From: Acetobacter musti
GTDB lineage: Bacteria; Pseudomonadota; Alphaproteobacteria; Acetobacterales; Acetobacteraceae
Assembly (NCBI RefSeq): GCF_011516835.1
Contig: NZ_WOTB01000002.1
Coordinates: 1-64,000 of the forward strand
Length of the DNA stretch: 64,000 nt
Direction: 5' to 3'
Below, piece after piece: positions 17,998 through 27,239 of the stretch (the first letter of the stretch is position 1; every line of letters starts with the position of its first letter). The position numbers and the translations under genes are program-made. The notes beneath the pieces were generated by a model, which did no database searches, was not told the DNA's origin, and saw only the letters and a program-made list of their open reading frames with translations.

Positions 17998-19455
17998 TCA
18001 TATAATGCGATTTTTCAGGGATGACCGCCGGGCAGCGAAGGTGAAGGAAGCTGCGAGCAGAATAGCAATGATGGCGCCGGCAGCATCGACAGCGCGATGC
18101 CACGGTGCGCTGAAAAGCGCAACAGCGGCACATGCAGCTGCAGCGAGCGTAAGTATTTCCGGCCAGGCTTTGCGGACGGGACGAAGAGCCGCAAAGACGA
18201 GCAGCGCGCCCCAGATGAGAAAGACACAGCGGATTTCCAGACCGGCACGATCAGCAAGACCGGCTGGCAGAATACGGCTGACGAGGAAATAGCTGGCGAA
18301 AGCCGCAGGTGTTCCCGCTATAAAACCAACGTTCAGCCGCGCGACCAGAATCGTGCTGAAATGAGACACCTTGCGGGCACGGCTGACGGTCCAGAGTCGC
18401 AGCCCGGTGCCGATAAGTGCTGTCAGAATCAGCCCTGAGACGAAATACAGCCAGCGCGTGACACCCGGCGCAAAGCGGGCGACATGCAGGCCATAAAGGA
18501 CATTATACGTCATGATGGCCGGGCGACGTTCGATATGCTCCGCGAGAATGGCACCGGTAGGGCCGTCGAAGCTGATGGTATGGCTGGTGATGCCGATACT
18601 GTCCTCGTTGCCTGCGGTCATGGTAATGACCGCGGCCCGATCGCCGGGATTGACGACGGCGATCTGCGCAATGCCGGTTTTTCCGAAATGCTGTTGTGCC
18701 GTGTGCAGAATAGCATCGAATGGTGCCAGCGGAGCTGCGGTGCCACTTCGGGGGCGCTCAATGGCAGCGGGATTCAGATCGTGCTGCATGCCAGCGGTAT
18801 CGCCTTTGTAAAGCGCCGTTGCACTCCAGGGAAAGAACAGAGACGCAAGTGTGACAGCACCCGTAAAGGCAATCATCAGATGAAAGGGCAGGGCGATGAC
18901 GCCGAGGAGATTATGAGCGTCGAGCCAGCTTCTCTGGCCTTTGCCGGGGCGGAAGGTGAAGAAATCGGCGAAGAAACGGCGGTGGGCGATGATGCCGGTG
19001 ATGAGGGTGAGGAGCAGAGCCATTGCGGCGATGCCGGCGAGCAGGCGCCCCCAGGGATAGGGCAGCTGGAGCTCGAAATGAAAGCGATAGAAGAACTCGC
19101 CGCCGCGCGTATCGCGCAGGCCGTCCGGGCTACCGGTGACCGGATCGAGCGGACGCTGGGTGTAGCCGTTTTTGTCCGACCAGAAGGCGAGGGTGAAGGG
19201 CGCGCGGGGCGTGGCCGTATCGAGATACCAGCTCGGGGAGTCGGAGGCGTGGGCGCTCAGCCAGGCGATGGCGGCTTCGGTGGCCTGGTCGGAATCGACG
19301 GTCTGCCGGGTGAGCTCTGGCTGCATCCAGAGCGTGATCTCCGGCCGGAAGACGCTGAGGGTTCCGGAGAGCACGATGGCGAAAAGGAGCCATCCGGTGA
19401 TGATGCCGGACCAGTCGTGCAGCCAGGTCATGGCGGGTCGGAAATGACGTTTCAT
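17998..19455 (-). CDS. PepSY-associated transmembrane protein (siderophore/iron reductase-like)
   Basis: 485 residues with four or more membrane helices. It begins RPAMTWLHDWSGIITGWLLFAIVLSGTLSVF, the PepSY_TM signature with conserved HxWxG, then GEFFYRFHFELQLP, then ITGIIAHRRFFADFFTFRPGKGQRSWLDAHNLLGVIALPFHLMIAFTGAV, which supplies paired histidines suited to heme or iron. Proteins of this family are thought to help release or reduce iron after siderophore import at the inner membrane. Its ATG overlaps the stop of the DUF3649 gene (ATGA), and DUF3325 follows at one base, so the three are made together downstream of the receptor. The iron role is family knowledge plus context. Confidence 0.85.
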   Translation of the reverse strand: MKRHFRPAMTWLHDWSGIITGWLLFAIVLSGTLSVFRPEITLWMQPELTRQTVDSDQATEAAIAWLSAHASDSPSWYLDTATPRAPFTLAFWSDKNGYTQRPLDPVTGSPDGLRDTRGGEFFYRFHFELQLPYPWGRLLAGIAAMALLLTLITGIIAHRRFFADFFTFRPGKGQRSWLDAHNLLGVIALPFHLMIAFTGAVTLASLFFPWSATALYKGDTAGMQHDLNPAAIERPRSGTAAPLAPFDAILHTAQQHFGKTGIAQIAVVNPGDRAAVITMTAGNEDSIGITSHTISFDGPTGAILAEHIERRPAIMTYNVLYGLHVARFAPGVTRWLYFVSGLILTALIGTGLRLWTVSRARKVSHFSTILVARLNVGFIAGTPAAFASYFLVSRILPAGLADRAGLEIRCVFLIWGALLVFAALRPVRKAWPEILTLAAAACAAVALFSAPWHRAVDAAGAIIAILLAASFTFAARRSSLKNRII

Positions 19456-19724
19456 ACCGGCCAGAAGGAGAGAACAGCCAGCAGGGCGCCGGCCAGAGCG
19501 AAACCGGCGCAGAGACGGGGCAGACTGTGGATGGCGAAGGCGGTCATCATCAGCGGAGGCCAGGCGAGCAGACCGGCCAGCATTCCGGCGGCGCTGGCTT
19601 CAATACGGGGAAGCGGGAGCCAGCGGGCGATGGCGACGGAGAGGAGAGCGGCGAGAAGATAGCCGCCGGCGATACCGGTGAGAGTGCGGATGGCGATGTC
19701 GGAGCGGTATCGGGTGGTGGCCAT
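19452..19724 (-). CDS. Small membrane protein, DUF3649-like (iron uptake)
   Basis: About 90 residues, three hydrophobic segments (TGIAGGYLLAALLSVAIARW; AAGMLAGLLAWPPLMMTAFAIHSL; GFALAGALLAVLSFWPV). The LLAWPPLMMTAFAIHS segment and the operon position between siderophore receptor and PepSY gene fit DUF3649. ATG 19724 is preferred over 19766 because GAGGA lies 7 bases before it. It starts 102 bases after the receptor gene. Confidence 0.75.
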   Translation of the reverse strand: MATTRYRSDIAIRTLTGIAGGYLLAALLSVAIARWLPLPRIEASAAGMLAGLLAWPPLMMTAFAIHSLPRLCAGFALAGALLAVLSFWPV

Positions 19725-19826
19725 GGGAAGGTCCTCGCACTCCGGGGTGTTTTCGTAAACAGGCACGTTTGCAGGGGAGAGTGATGCGGACAGAAGAACC
19801 GGGCGGGATCCGGTTCTTCCCTGCCG

Positions 19827-22103
19827 CTACCAGCTGAATCCAAGGCTGGCCTGAGCCGTCCGGCGCTCGCCGTACCAGCACCACTCGTCATAGGGCGCGT
19901 AGCCGTAGCAGCTTGTGATGTGGCGGGTATCGAAGAGGTTGCGGGCGCTGGCGTTCAGCTTCCAGCCGATGAGGGAGCGGCTGAGATTGGCGAGGTCATA
20001 GCTCATCGAGGCGTCGAAGAGCGTGTAGGCGGGAACATGGACATCACCATAGGACGCGGTGCCGCCATAGGAGCCGGCGACGTGGCGGACGCCGCCGCCG
20101 ATGCCGAAGCCTTTCATCGGGCCGGACTGCAGGGTGTAGAAGGCGAACAGCGTGGCGTTGCCCTTGCCGCCGCCGATGAGTGGTTTTCCGGTTGAGGTGT
20201 CGCGGATTTTCTGGGTGCTGACGGAGGCGGCGACGGTCAGGCCTTTATAGACGTTGACATGCGCTTCGAACTCGAAGCCATCCGAGTGAACCTTGCCGCT
20301 TTCGGTGCTGTAGTTTGTGTTGGGGACGGAGACGAGGACGTTGGTCTGCTCGATGTGGAAACCATCGGCCGAGAGCAGAACAGGCAGGTTGGGGATCTGA
20401 TATTTGAAGCCGCCTTCGAGCTGTTTACCGATTGTCGGGTCAGCCTGACGGGTGCTGGCTCCGCCATTGTTCGAGACGACGCCCGCCTGGGGCTGAAAGG
20501 ATGTCGAATAGCTGATGTAGGGCGCGAGGCCGAATTTGAAATGATACAGACCCGAGGCGCGCCAGGTGATCTGGGACGGATTTTCTTTCGATTCAGAGCC
20601 GGCGAAGGTTTCACGCTGGGTGCTGTGGTACCAGTCATTCCGCAGGCTGCCGGTCAGGATGAGGCGGTCCACGGTGATTTCGTCCTGGCCATAGACGCCG
20701 AACTGCTGCTGCTGCGTGATGTAATTGAAGCCGGCGGTCGGTCTTGCGAACTGCTCATGATAGTTCGGCGCGAAGATATTCGCGGCCGGGGCGGTTCCGT
20801 ATCCGCCGAGTTCCGTGGCGTGGCTTTGCTGATAATCGAAACCGGCCATGAAGGAATGGTGCAGGATGGAGGTGTTGAAACGGCCTTTGAACTGGCTGTC
20901 GAAGGCCAGGTTGTGCATGACCTCGTTGGCGAAGATCGAGCCGCGGCTGAAATTGCCGAGCGCTTCCTGGCTCATGTCGCGTTCGTAGGTGGCGGGGTCG
21001 AGATACACGCCGTCCGTATAGACGCTTTCGTATTTTGTGCGGATGTTGTCGTAGCGGCCGCGCGAGGTGAAGGACCAGTCATTGTTGAACTGGTGCGAGA
21101 AAATATAAGTGACGGCGCCGTGTTTGCGGTTGAACTTCTCGTAGCCGAGATCGCCGTCATAGTAATCGCGCGGGATTCTGCCGAAGGTGGCGCGTCTTAA
21201 GGAGCCTTCGAGCGGCACGGAGCCGTAGGAGGCGTTTTCCGGGTCATACTGATAGTTGCCGAGAACGGTCAGAGTGGTGTTCGTGCCGCCGCCGAACAGG
21301 AGGGACGGGCTGATGCCGAAGCGTTTGCTGTCGGTTCTGGTGAGCTGGCTGTGGGAGCCGTTGGCGGTACCGTAGAGCCGGTAGCGCACGAAGCCGTCTT
21401 TCGTGACATATCCGCCGGTGTCGCCATCGACGCGGTAGAGGTCGTAGCTGCCGCCGGTCGCGGTGACACTGCCGTAGGCCTCGCCTTCTCCGGGGAGTTT
21501 GGAGGACATGGCGACCAGGCCACCGGGACTGGACTGGCCGTAGAGCGCGGAGGCCGGGCCCTTAAGCACCTCGATCCGTTCAAGCCGGGAGGTATCGACC
21601 TGTGCAGTGGCGTAGCCGCTCGGGCTGTCCTGCTGTTTCAGCCCGTCGAGGAAGATGGGGACGGTGAAGCCGCGCAGGGAGAACTGATCGTAACGTGTGG
21701 CGGTCGAGCCGCGCAGGTCAGGCTCGATACCGGCGGTGTAGCGCAGGGCCTGGTTGAGGCTCAGCACACCGCGGATGTCGAGCTCGTGCCGGTCGATCAC
21801 GGTGACGGACTGCGCGGTTTCCACGAGCGGCGTGTCCGACTTGGTGGCCGAAGAGGCGACTGTGGACGGTTTCCGGTTGCCATGGATGCGGATGACTTCG
21901 CTCTGGGCGGCGGGCGCGGATTTGCCGGTAGCGGCTGTTTTATTCGCGGGTGACGTCTTCCCGGATTTCTGGGTTTTTGAGGCGTTCGTCTGGATGGTGG
22001 CGGGGTCTGCAGAGCTTTTTTCTGCTGCCTGCGCCGTGCTCAGGCTTAGAAAAAATCCGGCCGTGGCAGAGACCACGGCGACAAAAGTGTGCACGGCTTT
22101 CAC
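19827..22103 (-). CDS. TonB-dependent siderophore receptor
   Basis: An outer-membrane receptor of about 758 residues. The GTG at 22103 is chosen: GGGAG lies 6-10 bases upstream, and the resulting protein begins with a clean signal peptide (MKAVHTFVAVVSATAGFFLS...AQA). An Ala/Lys/Ser-rich linker leads to a TonB box region (SEVIRIHGNRK), the siderophore-receptor plug (ETAQSVTVIDRHELDIRG; FSLRGFTVPIFLDGL; IEVLKGPASALYGQSSPGGLV) and a barrel ending in the terminal aromatic (ASLGFSW). The plug wording is that of ferrichrome/ferric-coprogen-type receptors. It leads a four-gene operon with DUF3649, PepSY and DUF3325 genes. Fur control is expected, but no convincing Fur box could be read in 22104-22345. 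Confidence 0.92.
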   Translation of the reverse strand: MKAVHTFVAVVSATAGFFLSLSTAQAAEKSSADPATIQTNASKTQKSGKTSPANKTAATGKSAPAAQSEVIRIHGNRKPSTVASSATKSDTPLVETAQSVTVIDRHELDIRGVLSLNQALRYTAGIEPDLRGSTATRYDQFSLRGFTVPIFLDGLKQQDSPSGYATAQVDTSRLERIEVLKGPASALYGQSSPGGLVAMSSKLPGEGEAYGSVTATGGSYDLYRVDGDTGGYVTKDGFVRYRLYGTANGSHSQLTRTDSKRFGISPSLLFGGGTNTTLTVLGNYQYDPENASYGSVPLEGSLRRATFGRIPRDYYDGDLGYEKFNRKHGAVTYIFSHQFNNDWSFTSRGRYDNIRTKYESVYTDGVYLDPATYERDMSQEALGNFSRGSIFANEVMHNLAFDSQFKGRFNTSILHHSFMAGFDYQQSHATELGGYGTAPAANIFAPNYHEQFARPTAGFNYITQQQQFGVYGQDEITVDRLILTGSLRNDWYHSTQRETFAGSESKENPSQITWRASGLYHFKFGLAPYISYSTSFQPQAGVVSNNGGASTRQADPTIGKQLEGGFKYQIPNLPVLLSADGFHIEQTNVLVSVPNTNYSTESGKVHSDGFEFEAHVNVYKGLTVAASVSTQKIRDTSTGKPLIGGGKGNATLFAFYTLQSGPMKGFGIGGGVRHVAGSYGGTASYGDVHVPAYTLFDASMSYDLANLSRSLIGWKLNASARNLFDTRHITSCYGYAPYDEWCWYGERRTAQASLGFSW

Positions 22104-22345
22104 GTTACGTCTCCCTGAAGGAGGGATGGCGTGCCACAAAATGCGAATGTGTCGCAACAGCAAATTGAAGAAATATTATGTCACAGGGAACCCGGAGCAG
22201 GAGACCGTTTCGGGATGATGCTCCGGAGTGCGAATTTTCTTGTGATTTCTGAGCCTTTTTGGATAACTGGATTCAAGAATAACAATCTTCGGTACCGGCG
22301 CAGGACTGCATTGCATGGCGGACGCCGGTGAACGGGAGCGGCGGG

Positions 22346-23098
22346 ATGACCGGAATTTCCGAAACGGTTCTGAAAGAACTTGCGCCGACGGGCGTGGTGC
22401 GTACGGCGATCAATCTGGGCAATCCGGTGCTGGCGCAGAAGGCGCCTGATACGGGCGCGTTGCAGGGGGTGTCCGTGGCGCTGGCGCGGGAGGTCGGACG
22501 CCGGCTGGGCGTTGATGTGACGTTTCAGGCTTTCGATTCTGCCGGAAAGGTTTTTGCCGCAGTGCCGGAAAACGGGCTGGATCTGATGTTTCTGGCGATC
22601 GATCCGGTGCGGGCGACGGAGATTCTGTTTACGGCGCCATATGTCGTGATCGAAGGGACGTATCTGGTTCGTGATGAATCCCCGCTGCGGGACGTGGCGG
22701 CATTCGACCGGGAAGGCGTGCGGATCGCGGTGGGCAAGGGGGCGGCTTATGATCTGTATCTGAGCCGGGCTCTGAAGCATGCGACACTGGTGCGGGCGGC
22801 GACATCGGCCGCGGCGATCGGTCTGTTCGCCGATGAGGGGCTGGAGGCGGCGGCAGGTGTCCGTCAGCCGTTGCAGGCCTGGGCGGCGACGCATCCCGGT
22901 TTCCGTGTGATCGACGGACGGTTTACGGCGATTGAGCAGGCGGTGGGCGTGCCGAAAGGCCGTGAGGCGGCGCGGGCCTGGCTGCAGGATTTTGTGGAAG
23001 AGGTGAAGGCGGACGGGTTTGTGGCCCGGGCGCTGGCGGAAAGTGGACAGACGGCGGCGACCGTGGCGCCGGCATCGTCGGGATGGCCGGAAGTTTAG
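22346..23098 (+). CDS. Amino-acid-type solute-binding protein without signal peptide
   Basis: About 250 residues of the SBP_bac_3 fold: GVVRTAINLGNPVLAQ, LQGVSVALAREVGRRLGVDVTFQAFDSAGKVF, NGLDLMFLAIDPVRATEILFTAPYVVIEGTYLV, GVRIAVGKGAAYDLYLSRAL. These are the usual landmarks of a polar-amino-acid-binding protein. No signal peptide or lipobox precedes them with the ATG at 22346 (GGAG and GGCGGG upstream), and the 5' region offers no alternative. No permease or ATPase gene is near. It may therefore work in the cytoplasm as a ligand-binding or enzymatic protein, or be a leftover. It is divergent from the siderophore receptor and converges on the phytochrome gene. Confidence 0.8.
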   Translation: MTGISETVLKELAPTGVVRTAINLGNPVLAQKAPDTGALQGVSVALAREVGRRLGVDVTFQAFDSAGKVFAAVPENGLDLMFLAIDPVRATEILFTAPYVVIEGTYLVRDESPLRDVAAFDREGVRIAVGKGAAYDLYLSRALKHATLVRAATSAAAIGLFADEGLEAAAGVRQPLQAWAATHPGFRVIDGRFTAIEQAVGVPKGREAARAWLQDFVEEVKADGFVARALAESGQTAATVAPASSGWPEV

Positions 23099-23116
23099 GA
23101 GAGCGTTGCCGCCGCG

Positions 23117-25708
23117 TCAGCCGCAGCCGGCCGCCAGGGAGGCGAGCGCGTTCACGGCTTCTCCGGTGGCGTATGGTTTCGCCAGTATCGGAGCGGTAGG
23201 GAAGGTCTCTGTCACGGAGGCTCCTTTTCCGTATCCCGTTGCGAACAGGAACGGAACGGCGCGCTCTGTCAGCACTGTGGCGACGGGCACGGAGGTCGTG
23301 CCGCCGACATTCACATCGAGGATCGCGAGATCGACCGTTCGGGTTTCCAGGATATCCAAGGCTTCCTGGATGGTCGGGGCGACGAGGACGACGGCCTGTT
23401 TTTCCGACTGAAGCGTTTCCTCCAGATCTGTCGCGACGAGAAATTCGTCTTCCAGGACGAGGATCGTTTTGCCTCTGAGGATATTCGCCGGGAGATGGCC
23501 GGCGGGACACTGGTTCTTCTGGCGCTGATCCTTCTGACGCGGAGGGTTTCTGTCCGCGGCGCCAGGCGCGGCGATGATGGCGGCGGCAGGCAGGCAGATC
23601 TCCACTGCCACGCCCTCCGGGTGAAAATGGCGGGTGGCGGTGCCTCTGAGATCGTGGCTGATGGCGCGGTCGATCAGAAGGCTGCCGAAGCCGGAGCGCT
23701 TTGGCGTGCGGACGGGCGGTCCGTTTCGTTCCTGCCAGTGGATGGTGCATGTGCCGGAGACCGGATCATGTTCCCATCTGACGGCGAGCTGTCCGGCGGG
23801 GATGGAAAGAGCGCCGTATTTGACGGCATTTGTTGTCAGTTCGTGAAACAGCAGCGCGAGGAGCGTAAGTGCCCGTCCGGTCAGGCTGATCTCCGGGCCG
23901 GACAGGGTAATCTGGCCTTCGCCGGTACTGTAGGGCGCCAGATCCGTGGCCAGAAGATCATGCAGGGATGTGCCTTTTCCCGTGCCTTTCCCGGCGCTGA
24001 TGGCGAGGTCGTGCGCGCTGGCAAGGGCGCGGATGCGGCCCTGGATGGTGCGGCGGTAGTCGGCGGCGCTGTCCTGCTCGGCGGGCAGTCTGGAGACAAG
24101 GGACTGGACCACGGCGAGGACATTCTTGACGCGGTGATTCAGCTCGTCATTCAGCATACGCTGTGTGGCTTCAGCCTGTGTGCGCTCCTGGAGTTTCTGA
24201 TGGCTGGATCTGGCGACGACCTCCATCAGGGCCGACCGGAACAGGCCTGCGAGTTCGAGGTCGTCATCGGACCAGTAGGCTGAGTGATGCCGGACCTCCT
24301 CGGTCCAGATCTCGAAGCTGCGCCGAGGCGTCAGACGGATGCCGTGCGGGCCGGTGGTGTAGGTTTTGGTGGGATCACCACCCCAGACGACGGTCTGGAT
24401 GATCTCCCGGCGGAAGAGGATCAGGCAGTCATCCTGTTCGGGCCATACCGGAATGACCATCGCGCCGGAAATGTCAGAGGGGGGTAGTTCCGGGCAGTCC
24501 CGCATCAGGCAGTCGCTGTGCCAGATATGGTTCTGGCCGGCGGTCTCCGTGAGGGCGAGCAGCGTCCTGACATCCTCTTCCGGCAGGGACAGGCCTGTTG
24601 ATGACCAGTGCCGGTCCGTCCAGATGCCGCCGCCGTCGCAGGGGATCAGTTCGAGCAGTTCAGGCAGATGAGACCGCGCACAGATGGTCAGGCCGTCGGT
24701 TCCGGAGGCGTCGCGCAGGATCCGGGACAGGAACCGGTGCGCTGCCTGTGTCAGGGTGAGGCGGCGCGAGCGGTTGAGGCCGATAATCTGCAGCGCGATG
24801 ACCTCTCCGATCATTTTGGCGGTGATCCGTTCCGCCATAAACAGACGACGCGGGCTGTAATGATGGCAGGCGATGAGGCCCCAGAGTTTACCGTCGACGA
24901 TCAGCGAGACGGACATGGAGGCGCGCACGCCCATATTGGTCAGATATTCGCAGTGAATGGGCGAGACGGCGCGCAGATGCATGAACGACATGTCCAGCGG
25001 CGCGGCGCCTGCCTCCTCGATCAGAGGAACGGGCTGATAGGTGACGTCGCTGATCACGCGGATCAGCGAGCGTCTGTACAGTTCTCTGGCCTGGGCCGGA
25101 ATATCGCTGGCGGGGAAGTGCTGTCCAAAGAAGCTTTCCAGATCGTCCCGACGGTTTTCGACGATGACCTGGCCGGACCAGTCGGGGGCGAAGCGATAGA
25201 CCATGACGCGGTCATAGCCGAAGGTCTGACGGATCGACGCGGCGGCGTCGCGCAGCAGGCTCAGAATGTCGGTCGGGTCGCGGAGGCGCTCCAGTGTGGC
25301 GCGCTGCATCCCGGCCAGGCCGGCGTGCAGCCGTGCCGGGGTCGCGGTCTCGAATTCCACGATGATGGTGTCGTCCGACCGGTGGACCGCAATGTCCTGC
25401 TTCTGGTTTCCGCCGCAGTCCACGTCGAAACTGATAGCCGGATGGGTGGTGTTATCACGGTCGGCAAGGGCGAGGATCGTCGCGGCGGCTTCCTGGCCGA
25501 TACAGTCTTCGGGCGTCATTCCCATCTGCAGTGCGGGCCGGTCCATGAAGCTGGCGGCGTTTTCCGAGAATCTGGCGAGCCGGCCGCCGGTGAAAGCCAT
25601 CACGCATCCCGCGGGCTGGATGCTGGCCGGGATATGGATGGGCTCGCGGTCACAGCTCGTCAGGTCAGCCTGTCCGAAAATGACCTGGTCGGTATCTGTT
25701 GCCGTCAT
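23117..25708 (-). CDS. bphP: Bacteriophytochrome histidine kinase (PAS-GAF-PHY-HWE kinase-receiver)
   Basis: A red/far-red photoreceptor of 863 residues. N-terminal PAS with the biliverdin-binding Cys19 in LTSCDREPIHIP; the usual IQPHG is IQPAG here. GAF with HFPASDIPAQAREL, SPIHCEYLTNMGVRAS and GLIACHHYSPRR, keeping the two chromophore-contacting histidines. PHY with the tongue motif TPRRSFEIW. Kinase of the HWE/HisKA_2 type: ELNHRVKNVLAVVQSL (phosphorylated His), HELTTNAVKYGAL, IHWQERNG. A receiver domain is fused at the C-terminus (LVLEDEFLVATDLEE; phosphoacceptor Asp in LAILDVNVGG; Lys in ILAKPYAT). The heme oxygenase that makes biliverdin is 9 bases upstream, so the holoprotein can be made from one operon. 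The output partner is unknown. Confidence 0.95.
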   Translation of the reverse strand: MTATDTDQVIFGQADLTSCDREPIHIPASIQPAGCVMAFTGGRLARFSENAASFMDRPALQMGMTPEDCIGQEAAATILALADRDNTTHPAISFDVDCGGNQKQDIAVHRSDDTIIVEFETATPARLHAGLAGMQRATLERLRDPTDILSLLRDAAASIRQTFGYDRVMVYRFAPDWSGQVIVENRRDDLESFFGQHFPASDIPAQARELYRRSLIRVISDVTYQPVPLIEEAGAAPLDMSFMHLRAVSPIHCEYLTNMGVRASMSVSLIVDGKLWGLIACHHYSPRRLFMAERITAKMIGEVIALQIIGLNRSRRLTLTQAAHRFLSRILRDASGTDGLTICARSHLPELLELIPCDGGGIWTDRHWSSTGLSLPEEDVRTLLALTETAGQNHIWHSDCLMRDCPELPPSDISGAMVIPVWPEQDDCLILFRREIIQTVVWGGDPTKTYTTGPHGIRLTPRRSFEIWTEEVRHHSAYWSDDDLELAGLFRSALMEVVARSSHQKLQERTQAEATQRMLNDELNHRVKNVLAVVQSLVSRLPAEQDSAADYRRTIQGRIRALASAHDLAISAGKGTGKGTSLHDLLATDLAPYSTGEGQITLSGPEISLTGRALTLLALLFHELTTNAVKYGALSIPAGQLAVRWEHDPVSGTCTIHWQERNGPPVRTPKRSGFGSLLIDRAISHDLRGTATRHFHPEGVAVEICLPAAAIIAAPGAADRNPPRQKDQRQKNQCPAGHLPANILRGKTILVLEDEFLVATDLEETLQSEKQAVVLVAPTIQEALDILETRTVDLAILDVNVGGTTSVPVATVLTERAVPFLFATGYGKGASVTETFPTAPILAKPYATGEAVNALASLAAGCG

Positions 25709-25717
25709 GGAATTTCT

Positions 25718-26287
25718 TTACGGTCGGGGGCCGATGGTTGCCTGCATTGCGAGAATGGCGGCATCAAAGGTCTGAATGGCGGCCAGTTCAGCCGCCGGAA
25801 TGGCGTCGTCCGGCATCTGTCCGAGACAATGCAGAAAACTCTGCCATCCGGAAAGCCCGTCCGCCTGCACTGTCAGGTGTCGCGCGCCGAATGCTCCGGT
25901 GAAGCCCAGACCGGCTGCCTGCCGGACGAGGACGCGCGCGCCGAGAGTCGAACCTTCCAGCACATAGAGCAGGCCCATGGTGGCGGCCGTGCTGTCAGGC
26001 AGGGTTATGAGAACGGGGGCGGGCAGAGGAAGCGACAGATCACTGAGATCCTGCATCAGCAGGGATGTGAGGGTCTGTGGTTGCCAGGAGCCGAGGATTT
26101 CCGGCCGGGGCGCTGCTTTCAGGGCCTGTTCCGCTCCGGTGCGGAAGGCGGCGATTCCGGACAGATAGGTGTGATACGCGGCGGCGTTGTGTATCGGTCC
26201 GGCCAGAGTGTCGAGAACGGCGTGGCGCGGCTGCGTGGCAGTTCTGAGCCTGTGACGGACGGAAAGAGGGGCGGTCTGATCGGGCAT
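25718..26287 (-). CDS. bphO: Heme oxygenase, phytochrome-associated (biliverdin-producing)
   Basis: 189 residues with the helical heme-oxygenase fold. The proximal heme His is seen in ATQPRHAVLD (His22), and the distal helix in GLLYVLEGSTLGARVLVRQ, the conserved glycine-rich kink. It opens the heme ring to give biliverdin, the chromophore of the phytochrome encoded nine bases downstream. The ribosome site before ATG 26287 is weak. The gene pair is the classic bphO-bphP arrangement. It could also serve iron release from heme, but operon position makes chromophore supply more likely. Confidence 0.92.
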   Translation of the reverse strand: MPDQTAPLSVRHRLRTATQPRHAVLDTLAGPIHNAAAYHTYLSGIAAFRTGAEQALKAAPRPEILGSWQPQTLTSLLMQDLSDLSLPLPAPVLITLPDSTAATMGLLYVLEGSTLGARVLVRQAAGLGFTGAFGARHLTVQADGLSGWQSFLHCLGQMPDDAIPAAELAAIQTFDAAILAMQATIGPRP

Positions 26288-26373
26288 TGTCTGTCGTCAG
26301 GCATAATGAATTGCCGGCGGCTGATCCCGTAAAAAAACTTTTATATCACGCTGTTTTGTCTGGTCAGACTTCC

Positions 26374-27102
26374 TCAGCGACAGAGACCGAAGCCGGTGGC
26401 CTGAAGGTGCAGATGGGTGGCGTGCAGGCTGTTGTAGTCGGGGGACAGCACGATCCCGAAAAGCCGGCAGGCGCGGTCGCGCACGGTATGCAGGAATATG
26501 CTGCGCTGATCATGGGAATTCCACGCAGAGACAGAGATTTCCCGACCGTCGGCGAGAAGGAAGCCGGAGACATCAATGGCGTCAGCACTGGCGTGGCTGC
26601 TTCGGACGCCAGGATGGTCGCGGATGTCGCGGCAGGCGAAGCTGCCGGCCTGACGGATGCGACGGAGTTCGGTGCCGAAGGCATCGCGGACGATGGGTGC
26701 GATTTCTGTTTCGAAGAGCGACCAGCGCACCGCGAGCCGGCAGGAGGCAAGGAACGGCTCTGGCATGCCTGGAGCCGGACCACCGCTGACGGTCATGACG
26801 TCGGGGATCGGACATGAGACGCTGCCAGCAGCGGAATATGCGTGGATATGGAGTGGAGCGGTCCGGAGTGCAGCTTTGCAAAGCGCGGGCGATGATGAGA
26901 GCAGACGAAGCTTGAGAGGGCGCAGAACGTTCGGCGGGGCTTGCAGATCAAGAGGTTCGACGGGGTCCCAGACAGGAGGGAGCCATGCGCGATGAAGGAC
27001 CGTCGCGGCAATAGTGGTGATGAGGAGGAGGAGAAAGATGAGGCGGCGCCAGTGAGGCAAGGACGGGTTCCTGCGACTGTGTGATGTCTGTGGAACGACC
27101 AT
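26374..27102 (-). CDS. Extensin-like protein (zinc-site peptidase-like fold), membrane-anchored
   Basis: About 242 residues. A basic N-terminus and one hydrophobic helix (RLIFLLLLITTIAATVL) anchor it facing the periplasm. Four cysteines lie in CKAALRTAP, SCPIPD, ASCRLAV and SFACRDI, then the metal-site motif SSHASADAIDVSGF and a final HATHLHLQATGFG. The His...Asp...His layout is shared with D-Ala-D-Ala carboxypeptidase-like extensin C-terminal domains (extensin-like family, common in Alphaproteobacteria). A cell-wall or envelope role is family knowledge; the substrate is not known. ATG 27102 is chosen over 27144 to keep a short cytoplasmic part. It lies upstream of bphO on the same strand with 86 bases between, and may be independent. 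Confidence 0.82.
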   Translation of the reverse strand: MVVPQTSHSRRNPSLPHWRRLIFLLLLITTIAATVLHRAWLPPVWDPVEPLDLQAPPNVLRPLKLRLLSSSPALCKAALRTAPLHIHAYSAAGSVSCPIPDVMTVSGGPAPGMPEPFLASCRLAVRWSLFETEIAPIVRDAFGTELRRIRQAGSFACRDIRDHPGVRSSHASADAIDVSGFLLADGREISVSAWNSHDQRSIFLHTVRDRACRLFGIVLSPDYNSLHATHLHLQATGFGLCR

Positions 27103-27239
27103 GAATGATAATTGTCCCGGCCCCGGAGAAAATTTTACAGGCAATGGCTTCCGGTATTTCGATATGTCACGGGATGGGTATGCCGAAAACGCACGGAACC
27201 TGGGCCAGACCGGAGAGTTTAGAGATTTCCCTCTGGCTG

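Noticed and set aside
22104..22345. Fur box before the siderophore receptor
   Set aside because: AT-rich stretches exist, but none matches the 19-bp GATAATGATAATCATTATC pattern well enough to claim.
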